Origin: Paenibacillus sp. MMS18-CY102
GTDB lineage: Bacteria; Bacillota; Bacilli; Paenibacillales; Paenibacillaceae
Direction: 5' to 3'
Length of the DNA: 64,000 nt
Assembly (NCBI RefSeq): GCF_009789195.1
Contig: NZ_WSTC01000015.1
Location: 1 to 64,000 of the forward strand
Each line of letters opens with the position of its first letter. The stretch's first letter is position 1. The notes beneath the pieces are model-generated. The model was given only the letters and a program-made list of their open reading frames with translations, ran no database searches and was not told where the DNA came from. Below, in pieces: positions 20,445 through 29,612 of the stretch. Made by a program: the position numbers and the translations under genes.

Positions 20445-22076
20445 TTATTCGGATTTATTTTCGTTATTATTTTCGCTGCGTTTCGCCTTCAACCATTTTG
20501 GCGCGCCTTTATCTTTCTTTTCCTTCGCTTGTTGCTTCTTCGATAGCGCAGGCTTACTCTTGGCTGGCTTCGCAGCAGCCTCAGCCTTGCCTTTACGTGC
20601 TGCTGCCGGCCGTTCGGTTGGCTTCGCATCGAATGATGCGCCCGCGCCAGCCGCCTTGGTTCCTGATGGGCCGACAGCAGGCGTCCCCGTACCGCCAGCA
20701 ATGGCTGCCCGCTGTGCTGGCTTGCCCGCAAAGGCTGGACGCTCGCTGCCATTGCCCGCGCCGCTTGCTGGCTTCGCCTGGTAGCGGCGCTCAGCCGATT
20801 CATCGCGGCGCCGCGATCCTGCCGCCTGATCCGCGCTGCGAACTGGGTGCTCGCTGCTTATCCGTGCCCGCGGTTCGCGGTCCTGCGAAGCGTTCGCGCC
20901 CCGGCTTCCGCCGCCTGTTGCGCCGAATTGGCGCGCTTCTTCTGGCGTGCAAAGCTTGCCGCGCATCATTACACGCTCCGTCAGCTCAATGCCAAGACGT
21001 TTCGTGAACTTGTCCATAATGAAACGTTCTTGATACGTAATAATCGAGATGACGACGCCCGGCTTGCCCATGCGGCCCGTACGGCCAGCCCGATGCACAT
21101 AATGGTCAGCATCAATCGGCGGATCCAAATTGATAACGAGCGGCAATCCTTCAATATCGAGTCCCCTTGCCGCGACATCTGTCGCTAACAACAGCTTGCA
21201 GCTGCCGCTGCGGAAACGGTCGAGCGTAACCGAACGCCGCTGCTTATTCGCATCGCCATATAGCATTTCAACCGAAAATCCTTCGTAACGCAGCTTCGAT
21301 TCCCATTGCGCAATATTTTCTGTATCGTTAAGGAATAACAATGCCGACGAAGGATTAATGAGACGAACTAATTTGCGTGCGACATCCACTTTATCCCGCT
21401 TATCTACGACGATGAAGTGGTGCTTGATCGTTTCCGCTACCCTTTGGCTGCCCGATACATCGACAAGCTTCGGCTCGCGCATCCATTTCCGTTCCATTCC
21501 CGCCATCTCTTCTGGCCTTGTTGCCGAGAAGAACGCCACTTGCCGCTCGCGGGACGTTCCTTTGAGGATGACATCTACCTCTCGCACGGAGCCCAAGTTA
21601 AACACTTGGTCCGCCTCATCGATTACAACCTTCGTTACGGAGCTAAGCTTCAGCTTACGCCCTGCAGCCAGCTCATGAATGCGACCTGGCGTGCCGACCA
21701 CCAACTGCGGCTTGTGCTTCTTCAAGTTATCTACCTGCCGAGATACCGCTGCGCCGCCGATCAACGAGACGACGCGAATGCCTACCGCTTCGCCGTATGC
21801 TTGCGCTACTCGCGTAATTTGCATCGCCAGCTCCTGCGTCGGCGCTAGCACGATCGCTTGCACCGACGAGCTTGCATTGTCCAATTGCTCCAGCATTGGC
21901 AGCAAGAAAGCAAGCGTCTTGCCGCTTCCTGTCTGCGAGCGTGCCGTAACATCCGCACCTGCCAGCAGCGCTGCAATCGCTTCGCTCTGCACCGCTGTCG
22001 GCTCCTTGATGCCAGCTGCCTCAAGCGCATCCGATAGCGGCTGTCCGATTCCAAGTTCTGTCCATTTGGATACCAT
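20445..22076 (-). CDS. DEAD-box RNA helicase with long disordered tail
   Basis: Residues 1-365 are a canonical DEAD-box helicase: Q motif (WTELGIGQPL), motif I (ARSQTGSGKT), Ia (PTQELA), II as DEAD (VVIDEADQV), III (SAT), and C-terminal motifs ATDVAARGLDIEGL and HRAGRTGRMGK. The last 175 residues are low-complexity, rich in Ala, Gly, Lys, Arg and Pro, ending in a basic, acidic-interrupted tail (AKEKKDKGAPKWLKAKRSE), suited to RNA binding. ATG 22076 is preceded by AGAGGAAA. Similar proteins act in ribosome assembly and cold growth. The precise orthologue (CshA, CshB, CshC) is not decided. Confidence 0.85.
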   Translation of the reverse strand: MVSKWTELGIGQPLSDALEAAGIKEPTAVQSEAIAALLAGADVTARSQTGSGKTLAFLLPMLEQLDNASSSVQAIVLAPTQELAMQITRVAQAYGEAVGIRVVSLIGGAAVSRQVDNLKKHKPQLVVGTPGRIHELAAGRKLKLSSVTKVVIDEADQVFNLGSVREVDVILKGTSRERQVAFFSATRPEEMAGMERKWMREPKLVDVSGSQRVAETIKHHFIVVDKRDKVDVARKLVRLINPSSALLFLNDTENIAQWESKLRYEGFSVEMLYGDANKQRRSVTLDRFRSGSCKLLLATDVAARGLDIEGLPLVINLDPPIDADHYVHRAGRTGRMGKPGVVISIITYQERFIMDKFTKRLGIELTERVMMRGKLCTPEEARQFGATGGGSRGANASQDREPRARISSEHPVRSADQAAGSRRRDESAERRYQAKPASGAGNGSERPAFAGKPAQRAAIAGGTGTPAVGPSGTKAAGAGASFDAKPTERPAAARKGKAEAAAKPAKSKPALSKKQQAKEKKDKGAPKWLKAKRSENNNENKSE

Positions 22077-22124
22077 TTCGTTTCCTCTTTCCATTATCCG
22101 TAGTCCTTCTTGTCCGTTCCTATA

Positions 22125-22907
22125 CTACTTCTTATTCAACCAGCGGCCTGCCACTTTGTCAGACAATCTGGGAAATAACTGATACAGCTTCGCGCCCATC
22201 GACGCCCAGCCTGGCAAATCAATTTCCGCCTTCTGGCGGCCAATTACGCGTACGACAGCATCCGCTACACGTTCAGGCTTCATCATGAATCCCTTCACAT
22301 TGCTCACATATGAGCCATCTGGATCCGCAATCTGAAAGAATGGCGTATCGAACGGTCCAGGGTTAACAGCCGATACAACGATGCCCGTGCCCTGCAGCTC
22401 CTGCCGAAGCGCGTTCGTAAAACCGAGCATCGCATGCTTAGACGCCGTATAGCCTGTCGACTTAGGCGTTCCGATCTTGCCTGCAATGGAGGCGATATTA
22501 ACAATTTGTCCGTTTCCTCGCTGAAGCATAAGCGGCAGCACGGCTTTCGTACAACGGACGGCCCCCATATAGTTCGTATCCATCATCTGTTCAAAATGCT
22601 CAAGCGGCGCGTCAACAAGACGCTCGAACAAGCCAAAGCCTGCATTGTTCACGAGCACATCAACGCCCCCCAGATCCTCCCAGACCTGAGCCAACACACT
22701 AGCCGTTTGATTCGAATCCGTCACATCAAGTGCGTACAGCTTATAACGTTTCTGCCCTCCAGGCAGCTGTGATGCCGCTTGCTGAAGCTTCGACAAATTG
22801 CGCCCTGTTAGCGCAACTGTCGCACCCTGTTCAATGAGCTTCACTGCGGCCAGCAGCCCGAGTCCGCTAGAGGCACCCGTTATGACGATTTTTTTCCCGT
22901 TTATCAT
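22125..22907 (-). CDS. Short-chain dehydrogenase/reductase (SDR)
   Basis: A 260-residue classical SDR. The cofactor motif TGASSGLG is at residues 10-17, NNAG at about 87-90, and the catalytic Ser-Tyr-Lys set appears as IVNIASIAGK and YTASKHAM. The TGRN sequence after the second strand suggests NADP(H) preference. Near the end is RVADAVVRVIGRQKAEIDLP, as in DltE/YqjQ-like SDRs of Bacillota. Substrate unknown. It lies downstream of cheX but two terminators separate them, so it is probably transcribed alone. Confidence 0.8.
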   Translation of the reverse strand: MINGKKIVITGASSGLGLLAAVKLIEQGATVALTGRNLSKLQQAASQLPGGQKRYKLYALDVTDSNQTASVLAQVWEDLGGVDVLVNNAGFGLFERLVDAPLEHFEQMMDTNYMGAVRCTKAVLPLMLQRGNGQIVNIASIAGKIGTPKSTGYTASKHAMLGFTNALRQELQGTGIVVSAVNPGPFDTPFFQIADPDGSYVSNVKGFMMKPERVADAVVRVIGRQKAEIDLPGWASMGAKLYQLFPRLSDKVAGRWLNKK

Positions 22908-22952
22908 TGTCGCATCACCTGCTACTAGTGTACTTCATCCCTCTATGACACG

Positions 22953-22980
22953 CAAAAAAAAGACGGCTTTCCCTGCCGTC
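22953..22980 (-). terminator. Terminator-like hairpin upstream of the SDR gene
   Basis: GACGGC and GCCGTC around a 7-base loop are followed by eight T residues on the minus strand. It is the second of two consecutive terminators behind cheX. Confidence 0.55.
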
Positions 22981-23032
22981 CATTCGATGAGAACTGTGAA
23001 TCAAACATTAATCCTTTCTCATCTTTCATAGA

Positions 23033-23057
23033 AAAAGGCTCCCGCGGGAGCCCTTTT
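23033..23057 (-). terminator. Terminator after cheX
   Basis: AAAAGGCTCCC and GGGAGCCCTTTT make a tight stem with a 2-base loop, just past the cheX stop codon. The flanks allow it to work in both directions. Confidence 0.75.
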
Positions 23058-23061
23058 CGTG

Positions 23062-23520
23062 TTACGATGCGATTAAGAATTGGATGTCTAACTCGCCGAG
23101 CCCTTCCATAATGAGCGGAATCGTTAACGTTTTCGCCATTACCAACGACACATCCGGCGAATTCACGACAATCGGCGGCGTAATGTCGACATGCACGCCT
23201 TGATTGTACAGCAACGTGCTCGCATTGCCGCTTATCATATTGCCTAGTTCCGAGATCGCGCTTCGGCCAATCTCGTCGATGGATGCAATCGTGAAACCGC
23301 CCATCATCGCGGAAACGATCTTCATCGCAACCTGCTCGCTAATGCCGAATATGATATTGCCTGATACTTGACCATGAATGCCAATTTGAATAAATATGTA
23401 ATTTTCTACTAGCGTGAATTGCTTTAACCCGGGCTTTCCTGGCGCCGGCTTAACTTGAGCGACTTGCTCAATTACTATAATGGCTGATTCCAAAAACGGA
23501 TTGATGTACTCTGCTTTCAT
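23062..23520 (-). CDS. cheX: CheX-like chemotaxis phosphatase
   Basis: A 152-residue CheC/CheX-family protein that hydrolyses CheY-phosphate. The catalytic signature E-x-x-N is present in AISELGNMISGNAS, the amide side chain of the Asn being the active residue. The N-terminal MKAEYINPFLESAIIVIEQV is typical of CheX. Only one signature copy is present, as in CheX rather than CheC. It lies away from any flagellar operon visible here. Confidence 0.85.
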   Translation of the reverse strand: MKAEYINPFLESAIIVIEQVAQVKPAPGKPGLKQFTLVENYIFIQIGIHGQVSGNIIFGISEQVAMKIVSAMMGGFTIASIDEIGRSAISELGNMISGNASTLLYNQGVHVDITPPIVVNSPDVSLVMAKTLTIPLIMEGLGELDIQFLIAS

Positions 23521-23652
23521 GTAGAGGTAGCGCCCCTTTTCGACAGCGTTCGCGTGCTTCCGTTATTTGTCTCCATTATACTTAAATCATTAGGACAAGT
23601 ATACTATTTTGTCGACGAATGGTTCTTTATACCCACCTAAGGGAGGAACATC

Positions 23653-24702
23653 ATGCCGAACGTTTGGGCACATTTCCTATTCGGACATACGATCCTGGAA
23701 CGTCTCGGGGAACAAGATTTACTTAGAGACGAAATGACATGCAAGTGGTTTAACATGGGCTGCCAAGGTCCAGATTTTCTATTCTATCATCGGTTTCTTC
23801 CATGGCACAAAAGCACCATAATGAACGAGCTGGGGACGGCTATGCATCAACGCGAATGCGGTCCCGTGCTTATGGATCTGCTAGATGCCGTGAGCGGCCG
23901 CAATTCACAAGCCGAGGAGCAGCATGCCACCGCTTACGCGCTGGGATTTGTGCTCCACCATGTATTAGACCGTAATCTTCATCCTTATGTATTTAGCCGA
24001 TCCGGCTTCCGCAAGTGGGACCATCAACGGTTCGAGGTCGCAATGGATACGATCGTTGCCCATAAGCTTCGTGGGATTGAAACGTGGAAAACGCCTGTGT
24101 GGAAAGAAATTGCGGTGAAAGGCCCATTGCCTGACACGTTACTCGAAGCATTCGAGAGCATCGTAGCTGTGCGCTACCCGGAACTAGCATCCGATATTAG
24201 GCGGGAAGATTGGAATGAAGCGATACGAGATATGATCAGCGCACATCGGGTGTTCTATGACCCTACTGGCATTCGCCGCCTGCTTACATTCGGCAAAATC
24301 GAGCCGTTCGCCTTCCGCAGGGATATCCCAAAATACGATTGGATGAACGAGAATGAGCATCCTTGGCTGGATCCTTCTGATGGTGTTACGTTACACACAA
24401 CAAGTGCATGGACATTATGGGACCAGGCGATTGAGGATGGCTGTGCAGTCACATCAGCCGCACTCGAAATGATCCGGGGAACGAGCATCTCGAATTCAGC
24501 TAGAGCAGCAACGGCGGAGCTAGAATTAAACCGTTCCTTCGAGCTGCGCGAAGCTGTCTCGCAGTTGCTCGGAAGCCGTTCTTATGAGACGGGATTGGCA
24601 TGCGACAGCGGAGCAAGCATTCAATTCGCCGACCCGATCTGGCCCGATGGCGGCATCCGCTTAGCGGATACCGCCGATGCATCAGGCGAGGCGGCCGGTT
24701 AG
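23653..24702 (+). CDS. Zinc-dependent phospholipase C-family protein
   Basis: A 349-residue protein related to the zinc-dependent phospholipase C/S1 nuclease fold. The start MPNVWAHFLFGHTILERL, the CQGPDFLFYH stretch and the HHVLDRNLHPYVF segment supply His and Asp residues placed like metal ligands of that family. There is no signal peptide, unlike secreted phospholipases, so a cytoplasmic role is likely. GGGAGG precedes the ATG. The substrate is unknown. The C-terminal 60 residues are Ala/Gly/Asp-rich without clear structure. Confidence 0.7.
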   Translation: MPNVWAHFLFGHTILERLGEQDLLRDEMTCKWFNMGCQGPDFLFYHRFLPWHKSTIMNELGTAMHQRECGPVLMDLLDAVSGRNSQAEEQHATAYALGFVLHHVLDRNLHPYVFSRSGFRKWDHQRFEVAMDTIVAHKLRGIETWKTPVWKEIAVKGPLPDTLLEAFESIVAVRYPELASDIRREDWNEAIRDMISAHRVFYDPTGIRRLLTFGKIEPFAFRRDIPKYDWMNENEHPWLDPSDGVTLHTTSAWTLWDQAIEDGCAVTSAALEMIRGTSISNSARAATAELELNRSFELREAVSQLLGSRSYETGLACDSGASIQFADPIWPDGGIRLADTADASGEAAG

Positions 24703-24727
24703 TTCAGCTTCCCAAGCACAGAGCGGC

Positions 24728-25732
24728 TTAGACCGCTTCGTGCTTTTTGCTGCGCCGATAAGCCATTCGAAGAAACCTTATCCGATCATAGGCTTGGTCG
24801 AGCGGTTTGCCAGTCATGCCATCTTCGCCGTAAACATGCTGCAAGACAGGCTTGAGATATTTATCGCCTACCGCCTCGAACGCTTGCAGCACCGATTGCT
24901 GCTCCTCTTCAGCCATCTCTGACAATTCGCTCTGCATGATAGGGGCCATATCGTAGCCTTCCGTTTCTAGCTGCTCCAACCGTTCAATCAGATGCCGCCG
25001 GGACATCTCTAGCTCAGCTTGCAGCTCGGCCAAGGTACGCCCTTCCGCTAACGCCTGCAAAATCTGGCGTTTCTCCTGATGGCGAGCTATCTGCCCCTTG
25101 TACTTCAGCTCCTTCTGCTTGTATAGCCATTGCATAAACACTTTCGGATCAAGCGCCTGCGTTACCCAATCAAGCGGGAACGCCGTCTCTCGCTCGAACT
25201 TTGCTGTGACCGAGAGCAGTTCCTCAGCGTAAGCTTTCTGCTTCGCTTCGCCCCATCCCGGGATTTGTGCCAGCTCTTTCTCTTCATGCGGCTTGAATGC
25301 GCTGATCATCCAGAGCATCCGGTTGGTCGCGATCATATAAGCCGATTTGCGATGCTGGGCAGCCATCTTGCGCCGCCATTCCCGCAGCTCCTCATATAAA
25401 GCTTCATCCGCATGAAGCTCGCCATAACATTGCATCATGGTGACGATTCCGCCTTGCTGCCCCTTTTTGTCTTCAAGCATGCCGTCAATGACCGGCGTAT
25501 ACCCCTCTCCCAGCTTCGTAGCTATGCCATGCCGGAATGAGGCAAGCATCTCTTCCCACGAGGTGCCTTCATACCAGGTAAAGACATCCTCCCCACCTTG
25601 ATCAGCCTCACCTATCGATTCCGTCCATAACACCATCCAAGATCCCTCATGCTCACAGATGGAAACCTGCGCTCCCCTCACGTTGCGCTCCTCGTCCACA
25701 CGGTCTAACGTATTCATAAATACAACTTGCAT
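24728..25732 (-). CDS. HRDC-domain protein
   Basis: A 334-residue protein whose middle part carries an HRDC fold (AAQHRKSAYMIATNRMLWMIS, then KELAQIPGWGEAKQKAYAEELL), the nucleic-acid-binding domain of RecQ helicases and RNase D. No helicase or nuclease motif is present. The C-terminal part has a helix-turn-helix-like stretch (LAELQAELEMSRRHLIERLEQLE) resembling the domain found at the C-terminus of RecQ/RQC-linked proteins. ATG 25732 follows AGAGGG at good spacing; the open frame continues 52 codons upstream through a terminator hairpin. Probably DNA binding, role unknown. Confidence 0.75.
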   Translation of the reverse strand: MQVVFMNTLDRVDEERNVRGAQVSICEHEGSWMVLWTESIGEADQGGEDVFTWYEGTSWEEMLASFRHGIATKLGEGYTPVIDGMLEDKKGQQGGIVTMMQCYGELHADEALYEELREWRRKMAAQHRKSAYMIATNRMLWMISAFKPHEEKELAQIPGWGEAKQKAYAEELLSVTAKFERETAFPLDWVTQALDPKVFMQWLYKQKELKYKGQIARHQEKRQILQALAEGRTLAELQAELEMSRRHLIERLEQLETEGYDMAPIMQSELSEMAEEEQQSVLQAFEAVGDKYLKPVLQHVYGEDGMTGKPLDQAYDRIRFLRMAYRRSKKHEAV

Positions 25733-25788
25733 GCTGCATCCCTCTCTTATCTCCATAATGGACTGAATATTAGGCTTCCGGCTCAACG

Positions 25789-25832
25789 CAAAAAAAGAGG
25801 CACCTCTCCGCAACAAGCGGTAGAGGTGCCTC
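25789..25832 (-). terminator. Terminator-like hairpin in the leader of the HRDC gene
   Basis: An 11-bp perfect stem (GAGGCACCTCT and AGAGGTGCCTC) with an added CCGC/GCGG inner stem is followed by seven T residues on the minus strand. It points toward the HRDC gene, 57 bases before its ATG, and no minus-strand gene lies upstream, so it may be an attenuator. Confidence 0.55.
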
Positions 25833-25976
25833 CTCATGCCCAAACATTCAGTTGCCCTAAATATAGCATCATTTTCCACAAGGCACAACTATAAAATATC
25901 GCGTTTGTTTGCCCGCCTGCCTAGGCCAATGATATGATGGGGGCATTATGAATAACCGAAATGGAGGCTTCATCCC

Positions 25977-26273
25977 ATGCTTCTCCCTGATTATGATTTT
26001 ATGTCCGACTCCACAGAGGATACATCGACGCGTTTTGTGACGTTCATCGTGCCGAGCATGAAACGGTTTGACCTTGCCATAACGACTACAAACCGCTTCT
26101 ACGGCAAGAAGCTCGTTACGGATTTGCAGGCTGGAAAAACAGCTATTATCGGCGCGGATGATTTGGAAGAAGAAGGCTATCTGGAGCATGTATTCAAGCT
26201 GACAGAAGAGGAAGCGGAAGAGCTAAACCAATTTCTCCAACTTGTCGTCGGAACGGTGAATTTTACCGACTGA
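25977..26273 (+). CDS. DUF3055 family protein
   Basis: A 98-residue acidic protein. The sequence TRFVTFIVPSMKRFDLAITTTNRFYGKKLV and the IIGADDLEEEGYLEHVFKLTEEEAEEL block are diagnostic of the small Bacillota family DUF3055. Function unknown. GGAGG lies 9 bases before ATG 25977. Confidence 0.82.
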   Translation: MLLPDYDFMSDSTEDTSTRFVTFIVPSMKRFDLAITTTNRFYGKKLVTDLQAGKTAIIGADDLEEEGYLEHVFKLTEEEAEELNQFLQLVVGTVNFTD

Positions 26274-26350
26274 TTCGGGCAACCTTATGTGTAGAGCGGA
26301 AGAGCAGAACATTTCTCTCATCCAGCCTACGTCTATATAAGGGGTGTGTC

Positions 26351-26629
26351 ATGAACCGGTTCACCGACGAGAAGCGCAACCGATACACGGACTTCGCGGC
26401 AGTAGAGTCCCAGCGCAATGACTTGAATCTTGAAGAATTTCCGGAAGGGCCGTATGGGGCTGACCTGCATCCCGCAACGGCCAGCAAGAGCCAGCCCTGG
26501 CGGATTGATCAGCAGAACGCGAATCGATTCGATTATGAGAACCATGCTCTTCATGCCGGTATGGACCGAGATTACCCCGGTGAAGATGTCCGCGGACACG
26601 CCATTCCTGAAGTACAAGACGAACCATAG
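26351..26629 (+). CDS. Small polar protein of unknown function
   Basis: A 92-residue hydrophilic protein rich in Asp, Asn, Arg and Pro (FAAVESQRNDLNLEEFPEGPYG; DYENHALHAGMDRDYPGEDVRGH). The composition resembles small cytoplasmic or spore-associated proteins of Paenibacillus, but I do not recognise a family. It follows the DUF3055 gene by 77 bases on the same strand and ends before a terminator. Confidence 0.6.
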   Translation: MNRFTDEKRNRYTDFAAVESQRNDLNLEEFPEGPYGADLHPATASKSQPWRIDQQNANRFDYENHALHAGMDRDYPGEDVRGHAIPEVQDEP

Positions 26630-26648
26630 GCCTATGATCGCACACAAA

Positions 26649-26690
26649 CAAACGGCAACCGAAGCCTTGCGCTAGGATGCCGTTTTTTCT
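26649..26690 (+). terminator. Terminator between the small polar gene and the VOC gene
   Basis: AACGGCA and TGCCGTT pair around a 20-base loop that itself can fold, followed by TTTTTT on the plus strand. Confidence 0.65.
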
Positions 26691-26712
26691 TATTTTGGAC
26701 CCATGCGTTGCA

Positions 26713-27504
26713 TTAGGAAGGCAAATTTAATAAGCTTAGCGTCTCTTCAGAATAAGCCGATTTCCGGCTAAGTTGAAACCGATACCCGTCAATGCTAAAG
26801 GCAATGCAATCATCGCTTTGTTTATGATAGGGTTGGCCCATCCCATCCAGCTTTGCCTGCACCGTACATATAAATTGGGATGTAGATGCGCCTAAATGCA
26901 CAATCATTTTGGGCGGCAGGGCCAGCATGTTAATTGGCACCCATCTTCGCTGCGTAGAGGTGATGACCGCATGGGCGGTTCCGCCAATGGCGAACGTAAA
27001 ATCATCGAAAACTTTATCTAAGCGAAGCCCAAGTATGTGTACTAGTTTCTCCCTGAACGTGTTCACCTTCGTTACCGCAAATCCGATCTCCCTGAGATAG
27101 AGAATCGGAATGATGCCGCTCGGGGCTATAACATCCTCATTCACGTAATAGTGGGCGATTAGCTCGGCCAAATTGCCGTCGCAATCTTTAAAATATACAT
27201 TTTTGCCCGTCTCGAACTCATCAATCACTCTGCCATCTGGCCACGCAAGAAACGAAATGCCCTTGTCCTGCAGGCAACTTATGGCGGCTCCAAATTGGGA
27301 TATCGGCACCTCAAAAGCAAAATGTGCAGGCGATATTGGCTCATATGCCTCTTCGAATGAAATCGTAGCGTGATCGGTTAGCTTAAACCGTATTTCATTC
27401 CGGGATTCATATTCTATAGTGAAGCCTAATCGGCCATGATAAAACTGTTTAACAGCCTCGATCGATACGGTTTGTAATTTTAGTTCGTTAAAATGAGTAA
27501 TCAT
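26713..27504 (-). CDS. VOC/glyoxalase-superfamily protein, two-domain
   Basis: A 263-residue protein made of two tandem vicinal-oxygen-chelate modules. The first is clear: LQTVSIEAVKQFYHGRLGFTIEY, then ISPAHFAFEVPISQF and KNVYFKDCDGNLAELIAHY. The second runs from YLREIGFAVTKVNTFREKLVHILGL to the end and is more divergent. The family holds glyoxalases, dioxygenases and resistance proteins; the metal ligands His (AHFAF) and Glu (AELIA) are in place in the first domain. ATG 27504 with GGGGAAC upstream is preferred to an ATG 12 bases earlier. Confidence 0.7.
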   Translation of the reverse strand: MITHFNELKLQTVSIEAVKQFYHGRLGFTIEYESRNEIRFKLTDHATISFEEAYEPISPAHFAFEVPISQFGAAISCLQDKGISFLAWPDGRVIDEFETGKNVYFKDCDGNLAELIAHYYVNEDVIAPSGIIPILYLREIGFAVTKVNTFREKLVHILGLRLDKVFDDFTFAIGGTAHAVITSTQRRWVPINMLALPPKMIVHLGASTSQFICTVQAKLDGMGQPYHKQSDDCIAFSIDGYRFQLSRKSAYSEETLSLLNLPS

Positions 27505-27529
27505 CCTGTTCCCCATCCTTTTGTACTTG

Positions 27530-27713
27530 TAACGGACCCAGATGACGCTATTTGGGCAAAAAAGCGCTTGCTGGAAATGTAACGGACACCACGGCCCTTA
27601 TTCTGCAGAAAGAGCACCCGATTGATGACAAACTTGATAAATAACGACCAATGGGTCCGTTAGCTTTAGAAAAGTGCCAAATATCCGCATATAGCGTCTC
27701 CTGGGTCCGTTAG
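27530..27713. repeat. Dispersed ~185-bp repeat, copy R1 (divergent)
   Basis: The region carries TAACGGACCC at its left end, an internal TAACGGACACC, and two inverted copies GGGTCCGTTAG at the right, with GCTATTTGG- and AATAACG-type cores between. The same four-unit plan is seen at 32655 and 60021. No gene occupies 27505-27968; the rest of that gap holds a hairpin at 27914 and nothing else recognisable. Confidence 0.65.
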
Positions 27714-27913
27714 AGCATCTCCCCAGCCACGACGCATGCCATCGCCAACCGATTCTGATGCTGCACAGTCATGTTGGATTCATTTTACAAATTCACGCCC
27801 AAAAAGTCGTCAGCACTTCGATTGAATAATGTGCATGGAAACATTCAACTAAAGTTTGAACTTCGCTCCTACTAAAGTAGGAGGGGCAGGCTCCGCTGTT
27901 GGACCACAAGAGA

Positions 27914-27950
27914 ACAAAAGGCACCCCAAGCCAGATGCTGGGATGCCTTG
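27914..27950 (-). terminator. Hairpin after the phosphodiester-glycosidase gene
   Basis: AAGGCACCCCA and TGGGATGCCTT pair around a 9-base loop and are followed by TTTTG on the minus strand. It resembles the hairpins adjoining repeats R2 and R3. Confidence 0.6.
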
Positions 27951-27968
27951 TATTCTTAAATGAACCAA

Positions 27969-29435
27969 TTAATAACGCAACTTGCTGCCAAACAGCAGCG
28001 CATTGCTTAGCAGCCTGCCCTCTGCTGTAATCGTCTGGCCTTTCATGTATAAACCTGAGGAGGCGCCGCCATCCAAGTTCATCGCTTGGTAAGCGCCTAG
28101 CTTCTGCATGATCGCCGCCCATTGCTTCATCGTTGCGCCCGGTACGGTCGCGATAATAATCGAGCCGTCCTGCTTGATTCCGATTCCGCTTCGCGCCCCC
28201 GCCGACGTCAAAATTTTGTCATCGCGAAAGCCCTCAGCTGCTGCGTCAAGCGACACTGCTCCGTTGCGCACGAGTCGCGGTCCCGCGCCAATTGCGGTGT
28301 GAACGCGGCTCCATTCCACCTTATTCCCATCCGCATCTTGCAGCACCGTCTCATAATGCGCCTCGTGGCCAATCGTGAAACGCTCCGCAAGATGCTCTTC
28401 ACTGCCCATGAAGACGACGACAAAGCCGTTCTTCGGAATAGCTGCATTCACGTTCTTCTCAATCTTCGTAACGATGCCGCCGCTCACTGTAACCGCAGTC
28501 CCGTAAGCGAAGCCAATGCGTGCGCCACGCTTGGGCGTGAATAACACCGCAGAAGTGCTGCCTTGGACCGGTGTCCGATTAATGAAATAGGCGTACCAAT
28601 TGCCTGACCAATTATTTTCCCCATCCGTTCCGCCCAGCACGCGTACGCGCAGTGCCTCCATCTTCACCGTGCCATCTGTTGAGAAGCCAATGGTTGTGCC
28701 ATAATTGCCGACATGCGCGACGTCCCCGTCTGCAATGATGGTGCCATAAGGATCAGCCGGCCCTTTGTATGCTTCGAAAAAGGTTCCGTTCACCGCGACA
28801 TCCGCCATATAGCTGTTCGCCATCGACTTGAGCGACTGCACTTGCCCCACCGCTCTTCCTGCGATGCCCGCAGTAACCGGCGTCCCCTTCGGAACCGTGA
28901 CCGTTTGTACGGTATAGGCTTTGCCTGATACGCTGACTCGGACCGCCGCTCGCTTCGGCGCCGCCACTGGCGCTGCCGCAGCAACGACAACGGGCAGTGT
29001 CAGCCTGCCGGTATATCCGCTCGCTGTAACCGTAATGGCCACGTTCGTCTTCCCTGCAGCAACGCCAGTTAACAGCCCATTTGCTTCTACGCGTGCGACA
29101 GCCGGATTCCCCGATGTAAAGCTCACCGCTACATTGTCCGAAAGCGTCAATTTCTCCTTAAGAAAAAGCCGTGCGCCAGCTTTCACCGTCTCTTGCTTCG
29201 CCACATATTCAATCTTCACATTCGTTTTGGTGGCCGCTCCATTGCCGGGAGCTGCTGCCGCCGCAACTGCTAGGCCGTTGCCTCTGGCGAGCTGGCCACC
29301 TTTTCCACCAAGCGCTCCTGAATCCAAATTCAAATCGCCGACAGCTCCAGCGCTCAACGCCGCTAACAATACCGTAGCCGCCGCCACTCGGGCAGTACGG
29401 GCGATTCGCCCGCTAACTTGGGATATTCCTTTCAT
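27969..29435 (-). CDS. Secreted phosphodiester glycosidase (NAGPA-like) with Ig-like domain
   Basis: A 488-residue exported protein. The signal peptide (basic RIARTAR, then ATVLLAALSAGAVG) is followed by a low-complexity region, a BIG2-type Ig-like domain at about residues 75-150 (SGNPAVARVEANGLLTGVAAGKTNVAITV), and a C-terminal phosphodiester glycosidase domain. In the last, ADVAVNGTFFEAYKGPADPYGTIIADG and MNLDGGASSGLYMKG are family hallmarks. NAGPA-like bacterial enzymes are thought to trim phosphosugar modifications or act in the sporulation sheath and wall. GAGGTCGATTAGC precedes the ATG. Divergent from the RCC1/stalk gene. Confidence 0.82.
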   Translation of the reverse strand: MKGISQVSGRIARTARVAAATVLLAALSAGAVGDLNLDSGALGGKGGQLARGNGLAVAAAAAPGNGAATKTNVKIEYVAKQETVKAGARLFLKEKLTLSDNVAVSFTSGNPAVARVEANGLLTGVAAGKTNVAITVTASGYTGRLTLPVVVAAAAPVAAPKRAAVRVSVSGKAYTVQTVTVPKGTPVTAGIAGRAVGQVQSLKSMANSYMADVAVNGTFFEAYKGPADPYGTIIADGDVAHVGNYGTTIGFSTDGTVKMEALRVRVLGGTDGENNWSGNWYAYFINRTPVQGSTSAVLFTPKRGARIGFAYGTAVTVSGGIVTKIEKNVNAAIPKNGFVVVFMGSEEHLAERFTIGHEAHYETVLQDADGNKVEWSRVHTAIGAGPRLVRNGAVSLDAAAEGFRDDKILTSAGARSGIGIKQDGSIIIATVPGATMKQWAAIMQKLGAYQAMNLDGGASSGLYMKGQTITAEGRLLSNALLFGSKLRY

Positions 29436-29612
29436 GCTAATCGACCTCCAATGCGAATGTTCTGCTATTGGTAGTCATCGGATGTTTTGAAACAATTATG
29501 AAGGCGACGGTTAATTAACTGTAACTAATGCAACATTTTACCAGGACATGCCGTCTAATTCTCAGCTTTATAAAATCTAAGTACGATTAGGTGAAGGAGT
29601 GTACCTCTCATT

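Noticed and set aside
25869-26189. Minus-strand frame of 106 codons opposite the DUF3055 gene
   Set aside because: The plus-strand gene has a recognised family and a good ribosome binding site; this frame has neither.
27793-28122. Minus-strand frame of 109 codons near the end of the phosphodiester-glycosidase gene
   Set aside because: It overlaps the conserved C-terminus of the real gene in another frame and a hairpin, and shows no family features.
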